DNA of 64,000 nt from CALHVX01 sp964640725 (GTDB lineage: Bacteria > Pseudomonadota > Gammaproteobacteria > Pseudomonadales > Azotimanducaceae), in assembly GCA_964640725.1 (NCBI GenBank), contig CAZXIJ010000007.1, forward strand, positions 62,001 to 126,000, written 5' to 3'. Position 1 is the first letter of the stretch. Each line of letters begins with the position of its first letter. The notes beneath the pieces are model-generated. The model was not told the origin of the DNA. It was given only the letters and a program-made list of their open reading frames with translations, and did no database searches. Shown here one piece after another: positions 9,180 through 16,831 of this stretch. The translations under genes and the position numbers were made by a program.

Positions 9180-10019
9180 TCAATCCGCCAGCGACGAGTG
9201 AGTCAGCGGCAACGGCTGGTCGTTTCGAACCCGAAACGACTCGCTCGCCTCGTCAAAGTCCCAGCGACGCAATCGCAGAGACCGGCTCTCCCGGGCATAG
9301 CGGAACTCGTTCACGGAGTTGGGCGCCCCCATCCGTAGCCGGTCGGATACAGCGGTCCCGGCATGGACCAGCCAGGCGGGCCCGGCCATCGAGTCCCCCG
9401 CTTCACTCACGGGCAGCACGAACGGCAGATGAATGTGTCCGCCCAAAATCAGATCGGCGCCGGCACGCACCCAGGCCTGCGCCGCTGCCTGACCGCCGTG
9501 CAGCAATCGCTGGCGCTGCGAGTCCGCGGGGACCGCAACAGGCTGATGCACGACCACCACCTTCAGTTGCTCGGGGCGGGCGTTGGCAAGAGCCGCACTG
9601 ACGCGCTGCTGTTGCTGTTCCGTGACCTCGCCGTCCACTCGTCGCCGGGGCGTGCTGGTATCCACCCCCAGCACCAGGACCGAGACGTCGTCGAAAACCG
9701 GCTCCCGATCGGGCCCAAAGGTCTCGCAGAACAGGGCGTAGGGTGCGCGCACCCGAGCCAGCAGGTTCAGGATCGGCACATCGTGATTGCCGGGAACGAT
9801 CAGCTGCGGCGCGTCGGCGGTGACCGCTTTCAGCGCTCCGAAAAAGCGGCCTGCCGCGCGAAACTGATGCGGCCGGGCGCGCTGGGTTAAGTCGCCCGAG
9901 ACCACGGTCAGGCTCGGCTCCAGCGCCTGGGCCAGGGCCTGCAAGGCACGGACGACCACGGGCCGTTCCGAGCCGAAGTGCGGATCCGACAGGTGCAGCA
10001 GGCGGAAGTGATCCGTCAC
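9180..10019 (-). CDS. Metallophosphoesterase, CpdA-like
   Basis: A 279-residue calcineurin-like phosphoesterase. The metal-binding motifs come in order: LSDPHFG (Asp12, His14), VVSGDLTQRARPHQF, VPGNHDVP, VVHQPV and GGHIHLPF. The layout is that of the class III cAMP phosphodiesterase CpdA, but the true substrate could be another phosphodiester. It starts with GTG inside the TGA of the lipoprotein gene just upstream, so the pair is coupled. Confidence 0.88.
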   Translation of the reverse strand: MTDHFRLLHLSDPHFGSERPVVVRALQALAQALEPSLTVVSGDLTQRARPHQFRAAGRFFGALKAVTADAPQLIVPGNHDVPILNLLARVRAPYALFCETFGPDREPVFDDVSVLVLGVDTSTPRRRVDGEVTEQQQQRVSAALANARPEQLKVVVVHQPVAVPADSQRQRLLHGGQAAAQAWVRAGADLILGGHIHLPFVLPVSEAGDSMAGPAWLVHAGTAVSDRLRMGAPNSVNEFRYARESRSLRLRRWDFDEASESFRVRNDQPLPLTHSSLAD

Positions 10020-10954
10020 AGCGCGCCGCTAATGCACTCGCGTTCATCGAGCCCGTTCACTTTGCACTCCTGATACTGCACGGTAAACGTGTCGGGCTGC
10101 CGGACGGACGTCCAGCGCCAGGACAGCTCCCAGGGCTGACCGCCAGCATCCATGCGGAGGGCCTGCGCCACGCCGGAGCAATCCGGCTTTTCCGTATAGC
10201 TGAACCGTTCATTCGCCCGGTGCGCTGAATAAGTCTCTGTGCCATCTTCGGCGCGCTGCCATTCTCCGGTGTACGTGCCCTGCGGACCGGACAGGCGGTT
10301 CAGCACGATGCCGTCCAGGTCCCGGTTCGTGATGCGGATCTTGAACTGCGAGCCATCGGCCAGTAACCGGGCATCATAGCTCAGCGCCGGGCCATCCCGA
10401 TCGAAGTCCTGCAGCACCGCGGCGCTGCTCGCCATCCGTCGAGTGAGCGCGCACTCGTCTGCTTCGTAGTTGGGGATGTCGCAAACCGACAACAGGTAAA
10501 GCGGTGCCTGGTCCTGGCCGGCGAGAAACACCAACTGATTGAGCACGTTGATTTCCCGCCGGAGCGCGAGGTCTGCCTCCAGATCGTAGGTGTCCTCGTC
10601 GGTGACCTTGGGCGCCAGCGCCTGCACCTGCGCCAGCAGGTCTTGCAGGCGCTCTTGGATCACCGGGTAAAGATGCGAGTGCAACATCGGGTAAGTGTCC
10701 GGCTGCCCAGGTCGATAGTCTGGATCGTTGCAGGCCCGATTGACTGGCCGCTCAGCGGACAGGAACCAGGCCTCCAGATCGTCGTCTGCCTCAGCTGCGA
10801 CAGCCGCACGGCCCGAACCCTCGTCGCGCTGCGCCGTGTCGTCTTGCGCCGCGGCGTCCTCGGATTCGCTGCAGCCCGCAACGGCCAGACAAGCTGCGAT
10901 CAGCAGCCCGCGCGCCAGCATCGGTAATCTGTTTCCTGCAATCGATTGCGACAT
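10016..10954 (-). CDS. Lipoprotein of unknown function
   Basis: A 312-residue protein starting at ATG 10954. The N-terminus MLARGLLIAACLAVAGCSES is a lipoprotein signal with lipobox VAGC, and an acidic linker rich in Asp/Glu/Ala follows, as for an exported lipoprotein. The rest has no domain I can name. Late Cys residues (KPDCSGVAQ, QYQECKVNG, ERECIS) may form disulfides. It leads a two-gene operon with the CpdA-like phosphoesterase (GTGA overlap) and is divergent from the TPR gene. Confidence 0.8.
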   Translation of the reverse strand: MSQSIAGNRLPMLARGLLIAACLAVAGCSESEDAAAQDDTAQRDEGSGRAAVAAEADDDLEAWFLSAERPVNRACNDPDYRPGQPDTYPMLHSHLYPVIQERLQDLLAQVQALAPKVTDEDTYDLEADLALRREINVLNQLVFLAGQDQAPLYLLSVCDIPNYEADECALTRRMASSAAVLQDFDRDGPALSYDARLLADGSQFKIRITNRDLDGIVLNRLSGPQGTYTGEWQRAEDGTETYSAHRANERFSYTEKPDCSGVAQALRMDAGGQPWELSWRWTSVRQPDTFTVQYQECKVNGLDERECISGAL

Positions 10955-11121
10955 CCGTGGGGCTCCGTGAGTGAAGAAGTTCGCCAGGCTCTGCTGAGCT
11001 GCGCGGGCAGATGGTAGCAGCCCATGGCAGGGCTGGGGCGCGGCTCGAAAAGCGCCGAGCGGTCTGCTGTACTGAGCGCTCCGCCCTGTGCTTTGAAGGG
11101 GCGCCGCACGGAGGCTCCCCG

Positions 11122-12423
11122 ATGAGCCAGGCCTCAGCCCATGACAGCTACGACAGCGCCTGCTTCGCATACCGCTCTTACCTTGGGGACCCGGTGGCGG
11201 AGTGCGATGCGCTGCTGCTTGAGGCACCGGACCACATCGACGCCCACCTGTTGCGCGCCTGCGCGCTGACCTTGAGCTCCGAGCGCCGCTTTCTGGGCGA
11301 AGCGCGCCGCAGCGTCGAGGCTGCAGAGCCGCTGGCAGAGTCGGCCAGCGACGCCCAGCGCGCGCTGACGGCTGCTGCCCGGGCGCTCACGGACGGGCGC
11401 TGGGACGAAGCGGGACGCCTGCTGGACGCGGTCCTGGTCGCAGACCCGACCCATATCGCAGCCCTGCAAACCGCGCACGTCCTGGACTTCATGACCGGTG
11501 ACGCGGTGAGCCTGCGCAACCGTCCAGCCCGCCTGCTTCGAGCCTGGCCCGCGGACGACCCGGCCCGGTCCTACGTGCTGGGCATGTACGCCTTCGGTCT
11601 GGAGGAGTGCAACGAGTTCGACCGCGCCGAAGCCGTGGGGCGGGAAGCGGTCGAGAAAGACCCGCAAGACGCCTGGGCAACCCACGCCGTCGCCCACGTG
11701 CTGGAGATGCAGGGCCGCGCCGCCGAGGGTGAGGCCTGGCTCGCCGAAACAGCAACGCACTGGCGCAGCGGAGGCCTCGCCTGCCACAACTGGTGGCACA
11801 AGGCGCTGTTCCATATTGAGCGAGACGATCTGGCCGGGGCGCTCGCCATCGTCGACGGCGAGATCCTTCCGCTCATCAGCGACGCGAGCCTGGAACTCCT
11901 GGATGTCAGCGCCATGCTGCTGCGACTCAAGCTGCTGGGCATTGACGTGCAAGCGCGGGCTGGCGCCATCGCCAGCCTGTGGGCAGACAAGCTGGCCGAC
12001 GAGCCCGGCTACTACGCATTCAACGACTTTCATGCCGGCATGGCCTTTGTGCTGGTTGATGACCAGACCCGGCTGCGCAGCCTGCGCGAGCGTGCCGTCC
12101 TGGCAGCGCCAACGCTGGGCCCAAGCAGCGCCCTCATAACCCGCCAGGTGGGCTTGCCGCTGCTGCAAGCTCTGGAGAGTTACGCCCGGGCGGACTACGC
12201 CGCGGCAGCCGACCAGCTGGAGGGCATCCGCCCCATCTGCGCGCGCTTCGGCGGCAGCAATGCGCAACGCGACATCATCAGCTGGCTGCTGATCGACGCC
12301 GCGCGGCAAGCCGGCCAGAAAGACCGGGCCCTGCAGCTGCTGGAAGAGCGGCTGCAATCAAAACCCGCCGGCCAGCTGGGCTGGCGCTGGCGGGAAGCGA
12401 TCATCGAAACTGCGGGCGCCTAG
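11122..12423 (+). CDS. TTC38-like tetratricopeptide repeat protein
   Basis: A 433-residue helical-repeat protein. ATG 11122 has GGAGG 8-12 bases upstream, so I prefer it to earlier in-frame codons. HAVAHVLEMQGRAAEGEAWL and GGLACHNWWHKALFHIERDD match the TTC38 family pattern, with conserved His/Trp residues between the repeats. These proteins are thought to be scaffolds, and the exact role is unknown. No signal peptide is present. It shares a CTAG stop overlap with the convergent MaoC gene. Confidence 0.85.
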   Translation: MSQASAHDSYDSACFAYRSYLGDPVAECDALLLEAPDHIDAHLLRACALTLSSERRFLGEARRSVEAAEPLAESASDAQRALTAAARALTDGRWDEAGRLLDAVLVADPTHIAALQTAHVLDFMTGDAVSLRNRPARLLRAWPADDPARSYVLGMYAFGLEECNEFDRAEAVGREAVEKDPQDAWATHAVAHVLEMQGRAAEGEAWLAETATHWRSGGLACHNWWHKALFHIERDDLAGALAIVDGEILPLISDASLELLDVSAMLLRLKLLGIDVQARAGAIASLWADKLADEPGYYAFNDFHAGMAFVLVDDQTRLRSLRERAVLAAPTLGPSSALITRQVGLPLLQALESYARADYAAAADQLEGIRPICARFGGSNAQRDIISWLLIDAARQAGQKDRALQLLEERLQSKPAGQLGWRWREAIIETAGA

Positions 12424-12842
12424 CGGTCGATGCGCGCCGCTGCGTAACCGGACAGCACCACGTCACCGGCCTGGTTGGTGGTCGAAACGGTCAGATTGAC
12501 GATGCGGTCGTCGCCATCGTCTTCGATGCTCTCGACGGTCGCCGTGGCGTTGAGCGTATCGCCGGGCCAGACCTGCTTGGTGAACCGCACGCCATACTTT
12601 TTGAGCCGGCCATCGCCCACGTAGTTGGTGAGCATGCCACCGGTCATACCCATAGTGAGCATGCCGTGCGCGAACACCGACGGGTAGCCGGCAACCTGGG
12701 TCGTGAACACTTCGTCCGTGTGCAACGGGTTATAGTCGCCGCTGGCGCCGGCGTACTGGACGATCTGCGTGCGCTTGAGGTCTTCGACCAGGCACTCACT
12801 GTAGCTGTCGCCCACCGCCAGGGCAGATTCAGATAAAGCCAT
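12420..12842 (-). CDS. MaoC-like (R)-enoyl-CoA hydratase
   Basis: A 140-residue single hotdog domain. QYAGASGDYNPLHTDEVF carries the hydratase-2 Asp and His, and VFAHGMLTMGMTGGML completes the motif. It follows the FAS1-like dehydratase gene by nine bases, and the two most likely form a heterodimer that hydrates bulky enoyl-CoAs, as in the paired hydratases of steroid or branched-chain breakdown. The start ATG is preceded by AGGAGAT-type sequence. Confidence 0.9.
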   Translation of the reverse strand: MALSESALAVGDSYSECLVEDLKRTQIVQYAGASGDYNPLHTDEVFTTQVAGYPSVFAHGMLTMGMTGGMLTNYVGDGRLKKYGVRFTKQVWPGDTLNATATVESIEDDGDDRIVNLTVSTTNQAGDVVLSGYAAARIDR

Positions 12843-12851
12843 GATGATCTC

Positions 12852-13352
12852 CTATTGATCCACCGGTCGTTCCGTGCGGACACCAACGCCCCGGGCCGTG
12901 ATGACGAGCTCGCCGTTCTGGTCCCGGTACTCGGTGACAGTCTCGGAAAACACCAGCTTGCCGGAGCGCTTGCCTTCTTTTTCCCAGGTCTTGCCGGGTT
13001 TGACCTCGGCGGTCAGCACATCGCCCGGGGACACATGCCGGTGATACTCAAAGTGCTGCTCGGCGTGCAGCCCCCCGCCACCGCCACCACCGCCGCTCGA
13101 TCCGCCCTCTTTCTTCTGGATGCCTGTGGGCTCACCGCCGCTGCCGAACCAGGGCTGGCCGATCTTGGGTCGCAGAAAGTAGTCGGGGTCAAACTGCGCG
13201 CTGGACTGCGCAAACGTGGGCGGCGCGATGATCGCGCCCGGCTCCGTGGTCTTTGCGTAGTCGGCGTCTTCGTAGATCCTGTTGGGATCGCCCACGGAAC
13301 GGGCGAACATCAAGATGTGGCTGGCTTCAATGGGGAAGCGATCGACGGCCAT
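12852..13352 (-). CDS. FAS1-like/MaoC dehydratase domain protein with poly-Gly insert
   Basis: A 166-residue hotdog protein starting at ATG 13352 behind AGGAGAGGG. FARSVGDPNRIYEDADYA and APPTFAQSSAQFDPDY are the N-terminal-hydratase (MaoC_dehydrat_N) signatures. It lacks the catalytic Asp/His pair, which its neighbour has, so it is probably the substrate-binding partner. An unusual GGSSGGGGGGGGLHAEQ loop lies in the middle, before the HFEYHRHVSPGDVLTAE strand. It forms an operon with the MaoC gene and probably with the enoyl-CoA hydratase upstream. Confidence 0.87.
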   Translation of the reverse strand: MAVDRFPIEASHILMFARSVGDPNRIYEDADYAKTTEPGAIIAPPTFAQSSAQFDPDYFLRPKIGQPWFGSGGEPTGIQKKEGGSSGGGGGGGGLHAEQHFEYHRHVSPGDVLTAEVKPGKTWEKEGKRSGKLVFSETVTEYRDQNGELVITARGVGVRTERPVDQ

Positions 13353-13428
13353 GGTCCCTCTCCTGTCGTGATACTGCATCGAGTATCAGTGAAGGGTGAG
13401 AGCCGTTCAACCGGCGGGCACCGGTGCG

Positions 13429-14205
13429 CTAGCGCCCCTTGAACTCAGGGTCGCGCTTATCGAGAAAGGCGCTGATGCCCTCGACCTTGTCTTCGGTCTG
13501 CACCAGAGCACCCTGCGCGTACTTCTCGAACATCAACGCGCCCGCCAGGCTCGCCTCCATGCCGAAGTGCACCATGGCCTTCATGGTGCGCGGCACGAAG
13601 GGCGCGAAAGACGCCAGATGCTCGGCCATGCGGCGCGCTTCGCCGAGCAATTCATCCTGGGGCACAATGCGGGTCACAAGGCCCATCTGCAGAGCGCGAT
13701 CGGCGTCCATAGCCTCGCCCATCAGCAACATTTCCATGCCCCAGCCGCGCCCGACGATCCGCGGTAGCCGGGCCGTCGCGCCGCCGCCGGGAATAATGCC
13801 GAGCTTGCCCTCCGGCGTCGCAAAGCGGGCGTTCGGCGAGCAGATACGCAGGTCGCAGCCCAGGGCCACCTCCAGACCACCGCCCATGCAGATGCCGTTG
13901 ATGGCGGCGATCACCGGCTTGGGCGTGCGTTCAAGCTGGTCCGCCAGGCCCTGCACAATGGGTTCCAGGGCCTTGCGAAAGTCGCGATCAATGACTTCCG
14001 ACAGATCGGAACCCGCCGCAAAGGCCTTGTCGCCTGCCCCGGTGATGGCGATCACCCGCACCGCCTCGTCCTCCGCAGCAGCCCCGGCGGCGGCCCGCAG
14101 CTCGGCGAGCGTCGCCAGGGAGATGGCGTTGTGTTTGGCCGGCCGATTGATCGTGATGAGGGCCATGGGACCCTCGACGGCGTAGAGGATGTGTTCGTAG
14201 CTCAC
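13429..14205 (-). CDS. Enoyl-CoA hydratase/isomerase family protein
   Basis: A crotonase-fold protein of 258 residues from GTG 14205, which lies 4 bases after the stop of the DUF2959 gene; an in-frame ATG at 14259 inside that gene is the alternative. ITINRPAKHNAISLATLAEL, FAAGSDLSE (oxyanion hole), AINGICMGGGLEVALGCDLR and TPEGKLGIIPGGGATARLPR are typical. The Glu of TPEGKLG fits the catalytic base. With the MaoC pair downstream this forms a small beta-oxidation block. Confidence 0.9.
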   Translation of the reverse strand: MSYEHILYAVEGPMALITINRPAKHNAISLATLAELRAAAGAAAEDEAVRVIAITGAGDKAFAAGSDLSEVIDRDFRKALEPIVQGLADQLERTPKPVIAAINGICMGGGLEVALGCDLRICSPNARFATPEGKLGIIPGGGATARLPRIVGRGWGMEMLLMGEAMDADRALQMGLVTRIVPQDELLGEARRMAEHLASFAPFVPRTMKAMVHFGMEASLAGALMFEKYAQGALVQTEDKVEGISAFLDKRDPEFKGR

Positions 14206-14209
14206 CGGC

Positions 14210-14884
14210 TCAGCCTTCAAGCAGCTCCATGTCCTTGATAAAGGCCTGCGACTCGGCAATGGAGGCTTCCATCTCGCGAATCAGCGATCCGACGTTGGCC
14301 TCGATATCGCCCAGCTCAGTCTTCAGGGACGCAATGGCCTGGGCGTTCAGGTTGTGCTTGAGGAACAATACGTTGTCGCGGAACGCGACCAGTACGGGTT
14401 CCATGCGGGACTCGGCGCGACGCATGGCCTTAATCAGGTCCGCGTATTTGGCTTCAGACTGGCGCAGCTGGCGGCTGCTGGCGCCCCGCAGGTTGGCGTT
14501 GCTGATCTGGTCGATTTCGCCGCGCCATTCCTTGAACAGGTCCTCGGAGACGTCTTCGACCTCGTCGATGCGCTCGGTCACTTCTTCGGCGCGCTCTTCG
14601 GCGTCTTCGAAGGAGTCGTTGAGCTTTTCGTAGGTGCTTTTGAGATCGCTCTCGCCAATGTTAACAACAGCGCTGAAGCGCTCGAGCGCCGTAGAGAATT
14701 CCTCTTTGGCATCTTCCTGGGCTTCCTGCGCTTCTTCCACACGTTCGACCAGCAGGTCGCGCTTGTAGACCCCAACCTTCTCCCAGGCACTGTAGTAAGC
14801 CGTTTCGCAGCCGCCCAGGACCAGCAGCAGCAGGGCTGTCGCCAGGGGGCGCATGAGGGTCGGCGTGAGGGATCGAATGGTCAT
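14210..14884 (-). CDS. DUF2959 family coiled-coil lipoprotein
   Basis: A 224-residue protein from ATG 14884. The N-terminus PLATALLLLVLGGCETAYYS has a lipobox (LGGC), then YSAWEKVGVYKRDLLVERVEEAQ is the hallmark start of DUF2959. The remainder is almost all charged heptad-like helix (Glu/Lys/Arg rich), predicted coiled coil. The function of the family is unknown. It probably sits in the outer or inner membrane and may contact the cell wall. It lies between the OmpA-like porin terminator and a hydratase gene. Confidence 0.88.
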   Translation of the reverse strand: MTIRSLTPTLMRPLATALLLLVLGGCETAYYSAWEKVGVYKRDLLVERVEEAQEAQEDAKEEFSTALERFSAVVNIGESDLKSTYEKLNDSFEDAEERAEEVTERIDEVEDVSEDLFKEWRGEIDQISNANLRGASSRQLRQSEAKYADLIKAMRRAESRMEPVLVAFRDNVLFLKHNLNAQAIASLKTELGDIEANVGSLIREMEASIAESQAFIKDMELLEG

Positions 14885-14939
14885 CGCGGGCGGGCTCCAT
14901 CTGGGCTGTGAGATTAGGTCGCGGCATCGGATCCGCAGG

Positions 14940-14970
14940 CAAAAAAAAGCCGCCGGATCACCGGCGGCCA
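14940..14970 (-). terminator. Rho-independent terminator of the OmpA-like gene
   Basis: Read on the minus strand, GCCGCCGG and CCGGCGGC form an 8-bp GC stem around TGAT and are followed by eight T residues. It is the clearest intrinsic terminator of the window and lies 93 bases after the porin stop codon. Confidence 0.85.
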
Positions 14971-14996
14971 TTATCGCAGTTTCGTCACCGGAGCAC

Positions 14997-15057
14997 AGCG
15001 TGCGCTCAAGCGCACGCTGCACGCGTCACAGGGTGACGTCGCGTCACAAGGTGACGC
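14997..15057 (-). repeat. Three consecutive hairpins in the 3' region of the OmpA-like gene
   Basis: AGCGTGCGCT/AGCGCACGCT (14997-15018) is a perfect 10-bp inverted repeat. CGTCAC/GTGACG pairs follow at 15024-15038 and 15041-15057, each with a 3-base loop. Together with the terminator they make a highly folded 3' end, which may protect the abundant porin mRNA from exonucleases. Confidence 0.65.
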
Positions 15058-15062
15058 GCACG

Positions 15063-16400
15063 TCACTCGGTGGCGCGAACCTGTCGGCTGGCAGAGACGA
15101 CCGCGGATACACGGCGGTTCCGCTGCCGGCCTTCGCCGGTGCTGTTGTCCGAGATCGGACGGCTTTCGCCGTAGCCGACAAAGGTCAGGCGGCTGGCAGC
15201 CAGCCCGGCCTCGTTGACCATGTAGTTGTACACGGCTCGGGCCCGACGCTCGGACAGCTGCTGGTTGTAGGACTCCGCACCGGTGTTGTCGGTGTGGCCC
15301 TCAATCACAGCGTTCGAGGTGGGGTACTGACGCAGGAACGTCACCGCATCGCGGATCTCGGGGATCTCGGAACTGCGGATGTCCGCCGAGTTGGTGTCGA
15401 ACTCGATCGTCATATCGATGGTGACTGCCTCTTCGAGCAGCACGTAGCAGCCCTTGTCGTCGACGATGGCGCCGGCTTCCGTATCCGGGCAGTCGTCGCG
15501 GTAGTCCGGCACGCCATCGCCGTCGCCGTCCAGGGCGCAGCCGCGGCTGTCGACCTGCACGCCTGCGGGCGTTTCCGGGCACTGGTCACGGCTGTCGATG
15601 ACGCCGTCGCCGTCCGTGTCCGCATCCGGCGGGCATCCGCGCGCATCGACTTCGGTCCCGGCCGGTGTGTTCGGGCACTGGTCGTCGCCGTCGACAACGC
15701 CGTCGCCGTCGCTATCCAGCTGGCAACCTTCCGCATTAACGTCCCGGCCCGGCGGCGTGTTCGGGCACTTGTCCTTGCGATCCGGAACGCCGTCACCGTC
15801 CGTGTCGGTCGGCGCGCCGCCATCAACACGGCCCAGCAGCGTCGTCAGACCGACAAACGCGAAGGGCTCGAAGCTGCCTTCTTCGTCGCTGTAAACGCCG
15901 CGAAGGTCCGCGCGCAACAGGAAGCGCGGGGACAGCTCGCCAAAGACGCCAATACCGACGTTGGCCTGGGTGTCATCGACTTCGCTGACGTTGCCGTCAA
16001 AGTTGAACTCGCTACGGCCAGCACCCAGCAGCAGGAAAGACTGCCAGGCACCCCAGGCGGGGGTCGGCTTGTAGAGCAGGTTGCCCCAGAACGCCGTGGC
16101 GTCATCGCTGCCGGCAACGCCGCCGCCCAGGTCGTAGTCAAAATCGTATTGGCCGTACAGCACTTCAGCAATGAAGCGCTCTGACAGCGGAAACCCGATG
16201 ATGCCTGTCGGGCCAACCTGCTCATCGGTAATGCCGAGATCGTCTGGGGCGGTCATATAGCCCAGACCCGGCGTAATGTAGATCTGTCCGGCTTTCGGGC
16301 CGCCAAAATGGTCATCGGCCCAGGCGCTGGCGCCAAAGGCTGCGAGCACCATCATGATGCTGGCCGCCATCCCGGCACGCCATACTTTGCTCGACGTCAT
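15063..16400 (-). CDS. OmpA-like outer-membrane protein with TSP3 calcium repeats
   Basis: A 445-residue protein from ATG 16400, behind AAGGAGA. It has a signal peptide (cut after AWA), an N-terminal beta-barrel of about 190 residues, then four thrombospondin-type-3 repeats such as DTDGDGVPDRKDKCPNTPPG and DGDGDGVPDYRDDCPDTEAG, whose Asp residues bind calcium. The C-terminus is an OmpA/MotB peptidoglycan-binding domain (IEGHTDNTGAESYNQQLSER and RNRRVSAVV). It links outer membrane to cell wall. The long 5' leader and folded 3' end suggest post-transcriptional control. Confidence 0.93.
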   Translation of the reverse strand: MTSSKVWRAGMAASIMMVLAAFGASAWADDHFGGPKAGQIYITPGLGYMTAPDDLGITDEQVGPTGIIGFPLSERFIAEVLYGQYDFDYDLGGGVAGSDDATAFWGNLLYKPTPAWGAWQSFLLLGAGRSEFNFDGNVSEVDDTQANVGIGVFGELSPRFLLRADLRGVYSDEEGSFEPFAFVGLTTLLGRVDGGAPTDTDGDGVPDRKDKCPNTPPGRDVNAEGCQLDSDGDGVVDGDDQCPNTPAGTEVDARGCPPDADTDGDGVIDSRDQCPETPAGVQVDSRGCALDGDGDGVPDYRDDCPDTEAGAIVDDKGCYVLLEEAVTIDMTIEFDTNSADIRSSEIPEIRDAVTFLRQYPTSNAVIEGHTDNTGAESYNQQLSERRARAVYNYMVNEAGLAASRLTFVGYGESRPISDNSTGEGRQRNRRVSAVVSASRQVRATE

Positions 16401-16586
16401 TGGAAATCTCCTTGTATCACTGACGTGCCCCGCGCCGTCTATGACCGAACGCGTGGCAGTGGCTGTCCCGGACTGCACTCGGCGGTCATGCCGAACGCCG
16501 GGGGGGCCCGGTCCCCTCTCAACGGCGGCAAGGGTAGGCGAAGGGTCGGGGGAAGTAAAATTGGAAATATTTTTCGAGCGCATAGA
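16401..16586 (-). promoter_or_regulatory. Leader/promoter region of the OmpA-like gene
   Basis: No gene is seen in this 186-bp stretch. An AT-rich patch (about 16553-16588) is the likely promoter site, which would give a leader of ~150 bases. It contains an eight-C/G homopolymer near 16500. I could not fix -35 and -10 boxes with confidence. Confidence 0.4.
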
Positions 16587-16738
16587 AAACCGCCGACCTG
16601 GAGAGGTGGTCGGCGGTTGGAGTCGACCTCTAGGAGGTCTCAAGGGGATAGAGATTGCTTCGTGAGAAGCCGTAACCTCTCGGCTACGGTGTCCACTATC
16701 CTCCAAAGCTGTTTCGCGGTGATTTCCCTCTCCAGCCC
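16587..16738 (-). ncRNA. Candidate structured small RNA with intrinsic terminator
   Basis: On the minus strand this interval between the envZ-like and ompA-like genes folds into several stems: CCGTAGC/GTTACGG (16670-16689), GCTTC/GAAGC (16657-16670), GACCTC/GAGGTC (16625-16639), then an 11-bp AACCGCCGACC/GGTCGGCGGTT hairpin (16588-16618) followed by TTTT. The 5' CTGGAGAGG (16735-16727) is complementary to the terminator loop CCTCTCCAG, so a pseudoknot or alternative fold is possible. It could be a free small RNA or a 3' UTR of the kinase mRNA. No known family is recognised. Confidence 0.5.
16588..16618 (-). terminator. Intrinsic terminator upstream of the OmpA-like gene
   Basis: An 11-bp perfect stem with a 9-base loop and four T residues on the minus strand. 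It would end transcription coming from the kinase gene or from the candidate small RNA before the porin gene. Confidence 0.6.
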
Positions 16739-16831
16739 TTTTGTTTCTGTCTGTTTCAAGGCGATTGAGAGAAACGGGAGACCGGTGGAGAAAAATCGAA
16801 TCTGCGCATTTTCTCCATATTTTCTAAACAG

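Noticed and set aside
11134..12357. 407-codon open frame on the minus strand
   Set aside because: Antisense to the TPR gene, which has a good ribosome site and family motifs.
16600..16735. tRNA-Ser-like 5' end (GGAGAGG acceptor, D-arm-like GGTCG/CGACC, CCTCTCC at the 3' side) on the plus strand
   Set aside because: The distance between acceptor arms is ~134 bases, there is no T-arm with TTCRA, no CCA and no sensible anticodon arm. Reported instead as a structured RNA of unknown type.
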